Assembly: GCA_015228925.1 (NCBI GenBank)
Contig: JADGCQ010000022.1
Span: forward strand, 1 to 40,450
Source: Magnetococcales bacterium
GTDB taxonomy: Bacteria; Pseudomonadota; Magnetococcia; Magnetococcales; UBA8363
Direction: 5' to 3'
DNA: 40,450 nucleotides
Positions 32,485-40,450 of the stretch are shown here, in pieces. How positions within the stretch are numbered: the stretch's first letter is position 1; every line of letters starts with the position of its first letter. The notes beneath the pieces were generated by a model. The model worked only from the letters and a program-made list of their open reading frames with translations. It had not been told where the DNA came from and did not search any database. Both the position numbers and the translations under genes were made by a program.

Positions 32485-34107
32485 TCAGTTTACCTCCATG
32501 GTCCCCGCATGGCGTTCCATATCGTCCCGGTCCATGCCCTCAAGAATTTCCACATAGTCGATCAGAGAATCGGTTGCCGGTTTGTCCCATTCCTGGAAGG
32601 GGAAGTCGGGATTGGAAGAGGAGGTCACGGATCCCTTCATCGGGAACGCGAGAGGGATCATTTTCGATTCTGCAATGGCAACGGTCTCCTCCAGTAGGGA
32701 AGGGAATGCCAGATCCGACAGCGGAATCTCCCGATCACGGTGTGTTGCGGTGACATCTTCCGGCGGGGCACGGTTTTTTTCGGAGAATATGGGAGAGGAA
32801 ACGGTGTCGGCTTTGGCCATGACCTCCGCCAGAACACCCATGCTGGAGAGCAAATCAAGGTTTGAAAGTAACCGTTTATACCGTTCTTCCACCAAGTTGC
32901 GTTTGGCGGAAAAAACATCGTTGAGGGCGTTGAGGGCATCCAGATGAGACCGGGTTCCCAACGCATATTCCTGCTGATAGGCGGCGGCGACCTGTTCCTG
33001 AACCAACAGATGTTGTTCCATCAGTTGCACCTGTTGTTCTTCGGAGTTTGCGGTATGCCAAGCAGAGGAAACCTCTTTGGCCAGTTGTCGGCGAGCCTGT
33101 TCCAATTTTTCCTGGGATTGGTACATCCTGTTGGCCGTTTCCCGATTGTGCGCCCAATCGCTCCCCCCCTTGAACAGATTATATTCCAATGTGAACATGG
33201 CCGAAGCACTTTTGGTATAGCTACGGGTTCCCGATATGTTGGCATTGTCACTCATGTTCATTTCAAGGTTTACTTTGGGCAACAGGCTTGAGATGGACAT
33301 TTTTTTTTCGGCTTCCGCCGCTTCCAGCTCCGCCTGCGAAACCTCAATGGCGGGGGCTTTGTTCCAGGCCAAATTCAGGGCCTTTTCCAGACTGCCGGGC
33401 AGCATCTCCGTGGAAATGTCGGGAAACGTCAGATCTACCGGCGCACTTCCCGTGATCTCGGTGAAACGGGCCTCCGCATCCTGTAATTTTCTGAGTGTTG
33501 TCGTCCGCTCCGAACGCGCCAGCACCAGACGGCTGCGGGATTGATTGGCCTCGATGTCGGTTCCCATGCCAATTTGGGCCAAAGCCTCCATTTTCTTGAC
33601 GATCTGTTCCAGGACGCGGATGGCTTCATCGTTGACTTCGAGGATTTCCATCTGCTTGAGGGTTTCCAGATAAATTTCCACGGTGTCTTGCGTCACTTTA
33701 TTGATGGTGTCCTGCAATCCCGCTTCCGAAGATCGTGCCTGGGCTTCGGCTTGTTTAAAACGGTGGAACGTATTCAAGCCATCAAACAAAATCTGGTTGA
33801 TCGAAAGACCCAACTCACCGCGATCCAAGGCGTAGCCCCCCTCAATGGCCCGGGTCGTCGGACTGGATGTCCATTCCCGTCCGGTCCCCATGTGGAGGTC
33901 TATTTTAGGCAAAAAACCTGCAAAAGCTTGGTTGATGCGTTGATCCCAGGCGTGATAATCGCTGATTGCGGCCAACACCTTGGGGTTGCTGGCCATGGCG
34001 ATGCCAACTGCCTCCTGAAGGGTTTGCGCTTTAAGTTCCGTCAGGGGACTTAAGCTCAACCCTAAAGCTATGGCAGCGAATACCCGAAAGAGTGAGAGGG
34101 ATGTCAT
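32485..34107 (-). CDS. TolC family type I secretion outer-membrane protein
   Basis: 540 residues from ATG 34107, giving a signal peptide (MTSLSLFRVFAAIALGLSLS, cut near LKA-Q at about 27-28). TTG 34173 is an alternative. It shows two TolC repeats: TLQEAVGIAMASNPKVLAA, LPKIDLHMG and ELGLSINQILFDG, then LPKVNLEMNMSDNANISG and FTLEYNLFKGG, with long coiled-coil helices between them. It forms the outer-membrane tunnel of a type I secretion machine, as LapE/AggA types do. The C-terminal 100 residues (from about 440) are an acidic, low-complexity periplasmic tail not usual in TolC. It is divergent from the ABC-ABC-HlyD operon, which supports a joint role. Confidence 0.9.
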   Translation of the reverse strand: MTSLSLFRVFAAIALGLSLSPLTELKAQTLQEAVGIAMASNPKVLAAISDYHAWDQRINQAFAGFLPKIDLHMGTGREWTSSPTTRAIEGGYALDRGELGLSINQILFDGLNTFHRFKQAEAQARSSEAGLQDTINKVTQDTVEIYLETLKQMEILEVNDEAIRVLEQIVKKMEALAQIGMGTDIEANQSRSRLVLARSERTTTLRKLQDAEARFTEITGSAPVDLTFPDISTEMLPGSLEKALNLAWNKAPAIEVSQAELEAAEAEKKMSISSLLPKVNLEMNMSDNANISGTRSYTKSASAMFTLEYNLFKGGSDWAHNRETANRMYQSQEKLEQARRQLAKEVSSAWHTANSEEQQVQLMEQHLLVQEQVAAAYQQEYALGTRSHLDALNALNDVFSAKRNLVEERYKRLLSNLDLLSSMGVLAEVMAKADTVSSPIFSEKNRAPPEDVTATHRDREIPLSDLAFPSLLEETVAIAESKMIPLAFPMKGSVTSSSNPDFPFQEWDKPATDSLIDYVEILEGMDRDDMERHAGTMEVN

Positions 34108-34352
34108 CACCGATTTTATTGACCAAGTTGTGACCGTCACTATCGAGAAACTTCGTAAGGCGTGTGTATCCAAGCAACAAACATGCCTTTAGCTGAATTA
34201 ATAAAAAAATATAATGCAATCAACGATGATTAACGTGGGGTGTGTGACTTGTCAAAAAATGTTAATATATGTTCATGTTTAACGTTTGCCGTCGTTTGAT
34301 TTCATTCAATAGCCGTCGTTGGATGGTTGCATCGGGGTGTTGAGACTTGACT
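34108..34352. promoter_or_regulatory. AT-rich divergent promoter region of the secretion locus
   Basis: 245 bases between divergent starts, clearly richer in A/T than its surroundings. A perfect TATAAT at 34210-34215 faces the ABC genes but lacks a good -35. TTGTCA (34249-34254) is a second candidate -35 without a convincing -10. An activator-dependent promoter would fit. No gene is seen. Confidence 0.4.
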
Positions 34353-36104
34353 ATGGCAGCCAAGGATAATTTTTTTTCCAACAAGGGGTGGCCGGCGCGG
34401 CTGACACCATTTTCGATGGTTTCCACGGTCATGGGCGATCTGTTTTTGGTCTCCTTCATGATCAACTTGCTTGGATTGGCCCTGCCGCTGACCCTTTTGC
34501 AGATTTATGATCGCATCCTCCAGTTTCAAGCGGTCAGTACGTTGAGCCTCCTGATTATTGGCGTGAGTGTCGCCCTGCTCCTCGAAGGGGTTTTGCGCAT
34601 AGGGCGTTCCTATATCGGAGCTTGGTTGGGGGCACGTTTTGAGCATCTGGCCGCGTGTAGTGCCGTGGAACGGTTGTTGACCACCAATCTGGCCGCTTTT
34701 GAACGGGATGGTGCCGGTGTCCACCTGGAACGGCTCAACGCCCTTAACATCCTCAAAGATTTTTATGCCGGGCAGGCGGTAGGGGTCATTTTGGACCTGC
34801 CATTCGTGGTGGTGTATCTGGGCCTCATGTACCACTTGGCCCAAAGTTTGGTTTTGGTTCCGCTGGTCGTTTTTGCGCTGTTTGTCGTCTTTGTGGTGCT
34901 GATTGGCGAAAATTTGCACAAACTGGTGGGGGCGCGCATCGAATCGGATGATCGCAGAATCAACTTCATCATCGAAATTTTGGGAGGGATCCACGCCATT
35001 AAATCCATGGCCATGGAAGCGATGATGCTCCGGCGTTATGAGCGGTTGAGCGAAGCGTGTGCCAAGGGGGCGGAGGATGTCGGCATCCAAGGGGCCGATT
35101 CGCAAAATATTGGGGCTTTTTTTGGCCAGATTTCCATGGTGGGGGTGGTGGCTTACGGGGCCATCATGGTGGTCCAGCAGGAGTTGACCATCGGTGGGCT
35201 TTCGGCGTGTACCATGCTGTCCGGTCGGGCGTTGCAACCTTTGCAAAGGGCAGTGGGGATCTGGACTCGGTTTCAGACCATCCGTCTGGCCAAGGATCGG
35301 GTCGCCAAAATTTTTGAATTGCCGGAAAATGACAGTGCCAGCAAGCCCCCCATTCCCGCCATCATCGGACGGTTGACTATGGAAGAGGTCTCCTTTGGTT
35401 TTTCCGAGGATAAACCACCGCTGTTACATGACATTTCCCTGGATGTGCAACCGGGTGAAATCATCGGTATCTCGGGTGACAACGGGAGTGGGAAAACAAT
35501 TCTTTTGTGGTTGATGATGGGGGCATTGAAACCGACTAAGGGGCGGGTTTTGATCGATGGGTATGACTTGGCAACCCACGATACCAACAGCATCATGGAT
35601 AAAATTTCCTATTTGCCCCAGGTTGGTATGTTGTTTCGGGGTACCATTCTGGAAAATATCCACATGTTTCGGAATCAATATTTGGATGAGGCGACCAAGA
35701 CGGCGCATCTATTTGATCTGGAAGAGTTTGTATCCAAGCTTCCCAAAGGTTTTGAAACCATGATCGATGATGGTGCCGATGAATCCATCCCCAGGGGTAT
35801 CAAACAACGGATCACTTTGGCCAGATCCATGGTGACACATCCCAAGGTGATTTTGTTCGACGAGGCGAACACGGGGATCGATGGACGTGGGGATGAAAAT
35901 TTAAAGAAAGTTTTTGAGGAGATGAAAACGAAGGCGACCATCATCCTGATCAGTGCCCGTCCCTCCTTGTTGAGTCTTGCGGATCGTTCTTTTTTGTTGA
36001 AGGAGGGAACTTTGATCCCCAAGCCCCCACCCGCGGCCAAATCCCAATCCGTGCCTCTGGTGGGGAATGGGGTGCCACCCGTACTGCGGCAGGTCACGGC
36101 ATGA
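34353..36104 (+). CDS. Type I secretion ABC exporter subunit 1, degenerate ATPase site
   Basis: 583 residues from ATG 34353 (a TTG two codons earlier is also in frame). The membrane domain (about 25-290) begins directly with helices, DLFLVSFMINLLGLALPLTLLQIYDRI being typical of type I secretion exporters; there is no C39-like domain. The nucleotide domain has Walker A GDNGSGKT (375-382) and Walker B ILFDEAN (Asp503, Glu504). The signature LSGGQ is SIPRGIKQR, and the H-loop His is Ala535 (ISARPS). It probably pairs with the next gene product as a heterodimer in which one ATP site is weak. It overlaps that gene by 4 bp (ATGA). Confidence 0.9.
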   Translation: MAAKDNFFSNKGWPARLTPFSMVSTVMGDLFLVSFMINLLGLALPLTLLQIYDRILQFQAVSTLSLLIIGVSVALLLEGVLRIGRSYIGAWLGARFEHLAACSAVERLLTTNLAAFERDGAGVHLERLNALNILKDFYAGQAVGVILDLPFVVVYLGLMYHLAQSLVLVPLVVFALFVVFVVLIGENLHKLVGARIESDDRRINFIIEILGGIHAIKSMAMEAMMLRRYERLSEACAKGAEDVGIQGADSQNIGAFFGQISMVGVVAYGAIMVVQQELTIGGLSACTMLSGRALQPLQRAVGIWTRFQTIRLAKDRVAKIFELPENDSASKPPIPAIIGRLTMEEVSFGFSEDKPPLLHDISLDVQPGEIIGISGDNGSGKTILLWLMMGALKPTKGRVLIDGYDLATHDTNSIMDKISYLPQVGMLFRGTILENIHMFRNQYLDEATKTAHLFDLEEFVSKLPKGFETMIDDGADESIPRGIKQRITLARSMVTHPKVILFDEANTGIDGRGDENLKKVFEEMKTKATIILISARPSLLSLADRSFLLKEGTLIPKPPPAAKSQSVPLVGNGVPPVLRQVTA

Positions 36105-38275
36105 GTGGGAATCCCAAAAATCGTGATGTGGAACTCGAAGCCATCGCCAAAAATCTTCGGCCTCAGGATGGTGTCGGCGGCTTATTGGCGGAATTTGGCC
36201 AAATGTCCGATTTTGGGGCCTGTATTGTCCCGTTGCTTCTTGCCATTGGCTATCGCGGCGATCTACGCCATGTCGCCGAAGCGTTGCCGCATTTTGCCGA
36301 AACGCTGGATCTGACCGGCTTTCGCAACATGATGGCCAACATGTCCTACATCAGCCGCGAAGGGCGGCTCAATATGGCCACGTTGGATCCCAGGCTTCTT
36401 CCATGTCTGTTCGTCCCGGACCGCGGGGGGGTCATGGTGTTGTTGAAACGGAATCTTGATTCCATCATTTGTTTCAATGGAGAATTGCGGCGTGTGGAAA
36501 GAATGCCGACACATTCGATTTCTGGACGGGCGTTCTTTTTTGAACTGATGGACCTGGAACAGTGGGAATCGGCACAGACCCGCCTGGGGTGGTTCCGCAT
36601 GATTGCCGAACGATTTCGCACGATCATCGGGTTGATCTTGCTTGTGACCTTCGCCATTACATTGCTACAGGTTGCCACCCCCATGTTTGTCATGGCGGTC
36701 TATGACCGGGTGGTGGGTAGCCGTTCCATCAGCACCTTGATTCACCTCCTTATCGGCATCAGCGTCGTCATTTTTTTCGACTGGATACTGCGCAAGACTC
36801 GGACAAAAATGTTGATGTATGTCGGCTCACGGCTCGATTCCATCGTCAGTAACGCCATTTTTATGCGCATTCTCTCGCTGACGCCCAGTTTTACCGAACG
36901 GGCACCCATTGGTGCCCAGGTTTCGCGGATCAAAGACTTTGACAGTGTGCGCGAGTTTTTTACCGGACCACTGATGATGGTTTTTTTTGAAATGCCTTTT
37001 ACGGTGGTATTTTTTATCGTCATTGCCATCCTAGGCGGTAGTCTGGCGTTGATTCCCATGGTAACCATGGTGCTGTTTGTCGTTCTGTGGGCGGTGATGA
37101 TGCCTTTGGTGACCAATCATGAGGCCAAAAGTCGGCGTATGGCGGCAAAAAAACAGGAATTTGCCGTGGAAGCCTTGGGAAAAATCCGGGGGATCAAATA
37201 TGCCGGTATTGAAAAAATATGGATGGATCGTTATCGGGATTTGGCCGCCAGTTCCGCCATGACCAACTTTGATACCGCGATGATCAATGCGGCGGTCAAT
37301 ACCATGGCGCATGTGTTGATTGTCGGGTCGGGGGTTGCCACGATTGGGACCGGGGTGTTCAAGGTGTTGGATGGCACCATGAGTACCGGTGGCTTGGTGG
37401 CCTCCATGATTTTGGTCTGGCGGGTTCTTGGCCCCATGCAGAGTGCTTTTATCGCCATGACCCGGTTGGAACAGGTACGCAATTCCGTCAAACAGATCAA
37501 CGGCCTCATGGGTGTGGTTCCCGAACGTAAGGAGCATGCCCCCATCGAGCCGATCAAGCCCTTGGAAGGTTTTGTCTCATTTGTCCGCGTCAGCATCCGC
37601 TATACACCGGAGTCGGAACCCTCCCTCATGGGGGTCTCTTTTGATATCCAACCGGGCACCATTGTTGCTGTGATTGGACGCAATGGTTCGGGAAAATCCA
37701 CGGTGGTCAAGTTGATTGCCGGACTTTATCAACCCCAGGCGGGAAGTATTCGTATCGATGGCCAGGATATCCGGCAAATGAATTTGATTGAGTTGCGGCA
37801 TTCCATTGCCTATGTCCCGCAAAGGTGTTCCCTGTTTTATGGCACGATCAAACAAAATTTGCTGTTGGCCCATGCCACCGCTTCTGATGATGATGTGGAG
37901 CGGGCTTGCCGTATGGCGGGTGTTTACGATGAAATTATGGCTTTGCCACAAAAATTTTGGACCCGGGTTGGGGATCAAAAGGCGACCAATTTGCCATCGA
38001 GCATGATACAAAAACTATCATTGGCCCGGGCCTACCTGAAACCGGCCAAAATTATGTTGTTTGATGAACCGGCCAATACCCTCGACTGGGAAGGAGACCA
38101 AGCTTTCATGAAGGTTGCCCGTTCTCTGCGGGGTGAGCGGACCATGTTTATTGTGACCCATCGTCCCAGTCATATCCGTATGGCCGATCAGATTCTTTTT
38201 TTCGACCATGGTTATTTGCGTCTGGCCGGTTCCCCCGAACAGATACTTTCCAAAATTCCCAATGATCTGGTATGA
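36101..38275 (+). CDS. Type I secretion ABC exporter subunit 2 with N-terminal C39-like domain
   Basis: 724 residues. The N-terminal 150 residues resemble the C39 peptidase-like domain of RTX exporters (GGLLAEFGQMSDFGACIVPLLLAIGYRGD) without the catalytic Cys-Gly motif, so it would bind substrate and not cut it. The membrane domain spans about 170-460 (TIIGLILLVTFAITLLQVATPMFVMAVYDRVVGS). The nucleotide domain has Walker A GRNGSGKST (526-534), Walker B MLFDEP (Asp655, Glu656) and H-loop His687 (VTHRPS). The signature is LPSSMIQKL in place of LSGGQ. It is coupled by ATGA overlaps to both the gene before and the gene after it. Confidence 0.92.
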   Translation: MSGNPKNRDVELEAIAKNLRPQDGVGGLLAEFGQMSDFGACIVPLLLAIGYRGDLRHVAEALPHFAETLDLTGFRNMMANMSYISREGRLNMATLDPRLLPCLFVPDRGGVMVLLKRNLDSIICFNGELRRVERMPTHSISGRAFFFELMDLEQWESAQTRLGWFRMIAERFRTIIGLILLVTFAITLLQVATPMFVMAVYDRVVGSRSISTLIHLLIGISVVIFFDWILRKTRTKMLMYVGSRLDSIVSNAIFMRILSLTPSFTERAPIGAQVSRIKDFDSVREFFTGPLMMVFFEMPFTVVFFIVIAILGGSLALIPMVTMVLFVVLWAVMMPLVTNHEAKSRRMAAKKQEFAVEALGKIRGIKYAGIEKIWMDRYRDLAASSAMTNFDTAMINAAVNTMAHVLIVGSGVATIGTGVFKVLDGTMSTGGLVASMILVWRVLGPMQSAFIAMTRLEQVRNSVKQINGLMGVVPERKEHAPIEPIKPLEGFVSFVRVSIRYTPESEPSLMGVSFDIQPGTIVAVIGRNGSGKSTVVKLIAGLYQPQAGSIRIDGQDIRQMNLIELRHSIAYVPQRCSLFYGTIKQNLLLAHATASDDDVERACRMAGVYDEIMALPQKFWTRVGDQKATNLPSSMIQKLSLARAYLKPAKIMLFDEPANTLDWEGDQAFMKVARSLRGERTMFIVTHRPSHIRMADQILFFDHGYLRLAGSPEQILSKIPNDLV

Positions 38276-40275
38276 ACGCCTTCTCCATGACAGATCTTCG
38301 TCCTTCAGGATCGAAAGAAAAGGGGACCGTCCCTGGAAAAGCGCAGGGGGATACACCGCCCGCCAGGAGTGGTTTGAATATTCGCATGGGGCAGAAGAAA
38401 CCATCCTCGAACTCGCAAGAGACATCCAAGCCCCCTGAGGCGAACCGATCACCTCTTGGCATTGCCCTGAAAGTGGGGAAGCCGCCGAAAGCGGTTGCGG
38501 ATGGACCAAAGCCCAAAGAGTCCGATCCGACGACGCATCCGCAACCGGCCCCGCAACCCGATCGTCCCCCTTTGACCATTGCCCAGGTGCCGCGTGCGAC
38601 TGCGGCTCCAACGTCCACCCCCTCGGCAACAGAGGGGGTGGGTGTTGTCCCCAAGCCCAAGGAATCCCAACCGGGTGCTGCGGCCAAGGCACTCATACCT
38701 CCCAAGCCAAAGGGATCGGAAACGATTGCTCCCGCTTCTAGTGGCCCCCCTGGTTCTCAAGGGGAACCCCCCCAGGGGGCCGCTTTACCGGTGCCAAAAC
38801 CACCGGAAACGACGGTGCCGGTTCCGGTGGCTGCTCCCGTGGCTGTGCCCAAGGTTGAAAAAAGGGAAGAAAAACAGGACTGGCTGGTGCGTGTCCAACA
38901 GGAACCGGAATCGTTGCAATCCCTGTTGGAGCCGGAGCCGGAGGAGGTCGCCCGTTTAAAGCAAGGGTATAAGCAACACCGTTTTATGGCGCAATCGGTG
39001 ATTTTGGAAGAGTCGGGTTTGTCCAATCAGGTACGATCCGCCATGTTTGCGGTTTCTCTGCTGATTGTCGCTTTTTTTGTCTGGGCTTCGTTTTCTTCCA
39101 TGGATGAAATCGCTTCGACCCAAGGGCAGGTGATGCCATCCAGCCCAGCGCAGTTGATTCAACATCTGGAGGGGGGGATTATTCGGGAAATTTTGGTCCA
39201 GGAGGGGCAAATCGTCAAAAAGGATGCATTGCTGGTCCGTTTGGATTCGGAGGGTGTTCTGGCGGATTTGAATCAACTCAAAGCCAAAAGGGCCTCTTTG
39301 CAGGCACAGGAGATTCGTATTCGTGCGGTTCTTTCGGGCAAAGACGCCAATTTTAATGAAATTGATCAGCAATATCAATCATTCATCCAGGGGCAGCATT
39401 TGCTATTGTTGGCGCAACGCTCCGCTTTGGCCAGCGAACGGGGGGTGTTGGAGACCCGGATCTCCCGGTCTCGATCACGGATTGAGAATCTGCTGGTACA
39501 ACAACAAAATATTGAAAAGCAACGGGCTTCCCTTTCCCAGGAATTGGGGATGAAGGATCAGGGGTATGAGCAGGGGGTGGTATCTCGGCTGGCGGTTTTA
39601 GGGTCTCAACGGGATTTTGCCAGGATCGAAGCGGAGGAAGTTCGAAACCAGGGTGATCTTACTGCGGCCAAACGGGAGTTGGAAGAGGCACTGGGTGATT
39701 TGGACGAATTGTTGAAAAAGGCCCGTGAAACCAATTTGCGGGAATTGGCAGCGGTGACGACCGACCTGGCGCAGGCGGAGGAACAAAGCCGCAGGCTTTC
39801 GGATCGGGTCCAGCGGTTGGAGGTGCGTTCGCCGGTGTGGGGGGTGGTCAACAATCTTCAGGTGAATACGGTTGGCGGTGTGATCACACCGGGGGCTTTG
39901 ATTGCTGAAATTATCCCGATGGATTCGACGCGCCGTGTGGAAACTCGGATCAGTACCCGGGATATTGGCCATGTGGCTGTCGGACAGACCGTTACTGTGA
40001 AGGTGACGACCTATGATTTTGCACGTTATGGCGGTATCAACGGTATCCTGGAATCGGTTTCGCCGACAACATTCAAGCAACAGGATGAAAAGGAACCCTT
40101 CTACAAAGGGATTATCCGTCTGGATCAACCGTATGTTGGCAAAGATGAGAAGAAAAACCCGGTGCTTCCGGGGATGACCGTGCAGGCGGACATCGATACC
40201 GGTTCCAAGACTTTGATGGAATACATGCTCAAGCCCATTTATGCTTCGGTGAACAAGGCTTTCCGGGAAAGGTAA
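38272..40275 (+). CDS. HlyD-family membrane fusion protein with long proline-rich cytosolic region
   Basis: Bridges the inner-membrane ABC exporter and the TolC tunnel. 667 residues; usual members have about 390-480. Residues 1-205 are Pro/Lys/Ser/Ala-rich and likely disordered, with repeated PKPKES-like units. About 206-255 form a charged helix, and one membrane helix lies at about 258-278 (MFAVSLLIVAFFVWASF). The periplasmic part is standard: the lipoyl half QLIQHLEGGIIREILVQEGQIVKKD, long coiled coils (about 325-510), VRSPVWGVVNNL, then a beta barrel ending KNPVLPGMTVQADIDTG, the family's C-terminal signature, and KTLMEYMLKPI. It overlaps the preceding exporter gene by 4 bp. Confidence 0.95.
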   Translation: MNAFSMTDLRPSGSKEKGTVPGKAQGDTPPARSGLNIRMGQKKPSSNSQETSKPPEANRSPLGIALKVGKPPKAVADGPKPKESDPTTHPQPAPQPDRPPLTIAQVPRATAAPTSTPSATEGVGVVPKPKESQPGAAAKALIPPKPKGSETIAPASSGPPGSQGEPPQGAALPVPKPPETTVPVPVAAPVAVPKVEKREEKQDWLVRVQQEPESLQSLLEPEPEEVARLKQGYKQHRFMAQSVILEESGLSNQVRSAMFAVSLLIVAFFVWASFSSMDEIASTQGQVMPSSPAQLIQHLEGGIIREILVQEGQIVKKDALLVRLDSEGVLADLNQLKAKRASLQAQEIRIRAVLSGKDANFNEIDQQYQSFIQGQHLLLLAQRSALASERGVLETRISRSRSRIENLLVQQQNIEKQRASLSQELGMKDQGYEQGVVSRLAVLGSQRDFARIEAEEVRNQGDLTAAKRELEEALGDLDELLKKARETNLRELAAVTTDLAQAEEQSRRLSDRVQRLEVRSPVWGVVNNLQVNTVGGVITPGALIAEIIPMDSTRRVETRISTRDIGHVAVGQTVTVKVTTYDFARYGGINGILESVSPTTFKQQDEKEPFYKGIIRLDQPYVGKDEKKNPVLPGMTVQADIDTGSKTLMEYMLKPIYASVNKAFRER

Positions 40276-40381
40276 GGGGTGTGTTCAAGGTTCAATGATT
40301 GCGGGAGTCTGGGGGGAGTGATGTCCATGGTTGCAACATATCCACAGAAGACCGACAGTGTTCTTTTGATCGGAGGCTGAC

Positions 40382-40450
40382 ATGAAGAATTTGGATAAGA
40401 CGAGCGTGTCCCACGACAAGTCTTTGGTGCGGGAACTGCGTGATGATCCT
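40382..40450 (+). CDS. Start of an unidentified gene, cut by window edge
   Basis: 23 codons (MKNLDKTSVSHDKSLVRELR...) after a strong CGGAGG ribosome site six bases upstream of the ATG. The last visible residues, LVRELRDDP, are reminiscent of the start of small addiction-module antitoxins (HigA-like), but too little is visible to say. It lies 106 bases after the HlyD gene; the gap holds no other gene. Confidence 0.55.
   Translation, partial: MKNLDKTSVSHDKSLVRELRDDP

Noticed and set aside
1-40450. Magnetosome (mam/mms) genes, given the possible Magnetococcales origin
   Set aside because: I found no protein resembling MamA, MamB, MamK or related families; the taxon guess rests on other features.

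Overview
The window reads as ordinary chromosome of a Gram-negative proteobacterium. It has lipoproteins, Tol-Pal parts, an outer-membrane secretion factor, RpoH and an NlpD-type LytM factor. My best guess is a deep-branching alphaproteobacterial-type lineage such as the Magnetococcales. This rests on gene style, on the pal-cpoB-tilS-ftsH-folP-glmM order, and on the GC-rich palindromes found between genes. It is an inference: no 16S gene or magnetosome gene is present. Genes are dense, and several pairs overlap by 4 bp (ATGA) or 8 bp.

Layout. 1-1211 (minus strand): a truncated coiled-coil protein with 11-residue repeats, aroK, and a small membrane protein. 1294-1466: a tRNA-Gly(CCC) unit with its own promoter and terminator. 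1618-7742: a very unusual transmembrane protein (periplasmic solute-binding domain, then metallo-beta-lactamase fold, then two cyclic-nucleotide-binding-like domains), a polysaccharide-type ABC permease, and a YdjC-type deacetylase fused to a glycosyltransferase. 7746-8732 (minus): a Gfo/Idh/MocA oxidoreductase. 9051-12080: tolB, pal, cpoB. 12360-19358: tilS, rpoH, ftsH, folP, glmM, with two large near-perfect inverted-repeat elements flanking tilS-rpoH. 19351-26297: the translation cluster thrS-infC-rpmI-rplT-pheS-pheT; infC appears to start with ATC. 26433-29949: nlpD, a zinc-sensor diguanylate cyclase like DgcZ, dgkA, rnfH, truA.

30051-40275 is a type I secretion locus. It contains a TolC-like lipoprotein ending in a SPOR domain. 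A second TolC-like protein lies on the minus strand with a stand-alone cyclic-nucleotide-binding protein. Divergent from these are two non-identical ABC exporter subunits and an HlyD-type adaptor with a roughly 255-residue proline-rich cytosolic extension. The last two junctions overlap by 4 bp. The window ends 23 codons into another gene.

The most novel material is the receptor-like fusion at 1618-4758 and the two-ABC secretion locus with its odd accessory domains. A plausible but unproven theme is control of surface polysaccharide and protein export by nucleotide second messengers: three cNMP-type domains and one c-di-GMP synthase are present.
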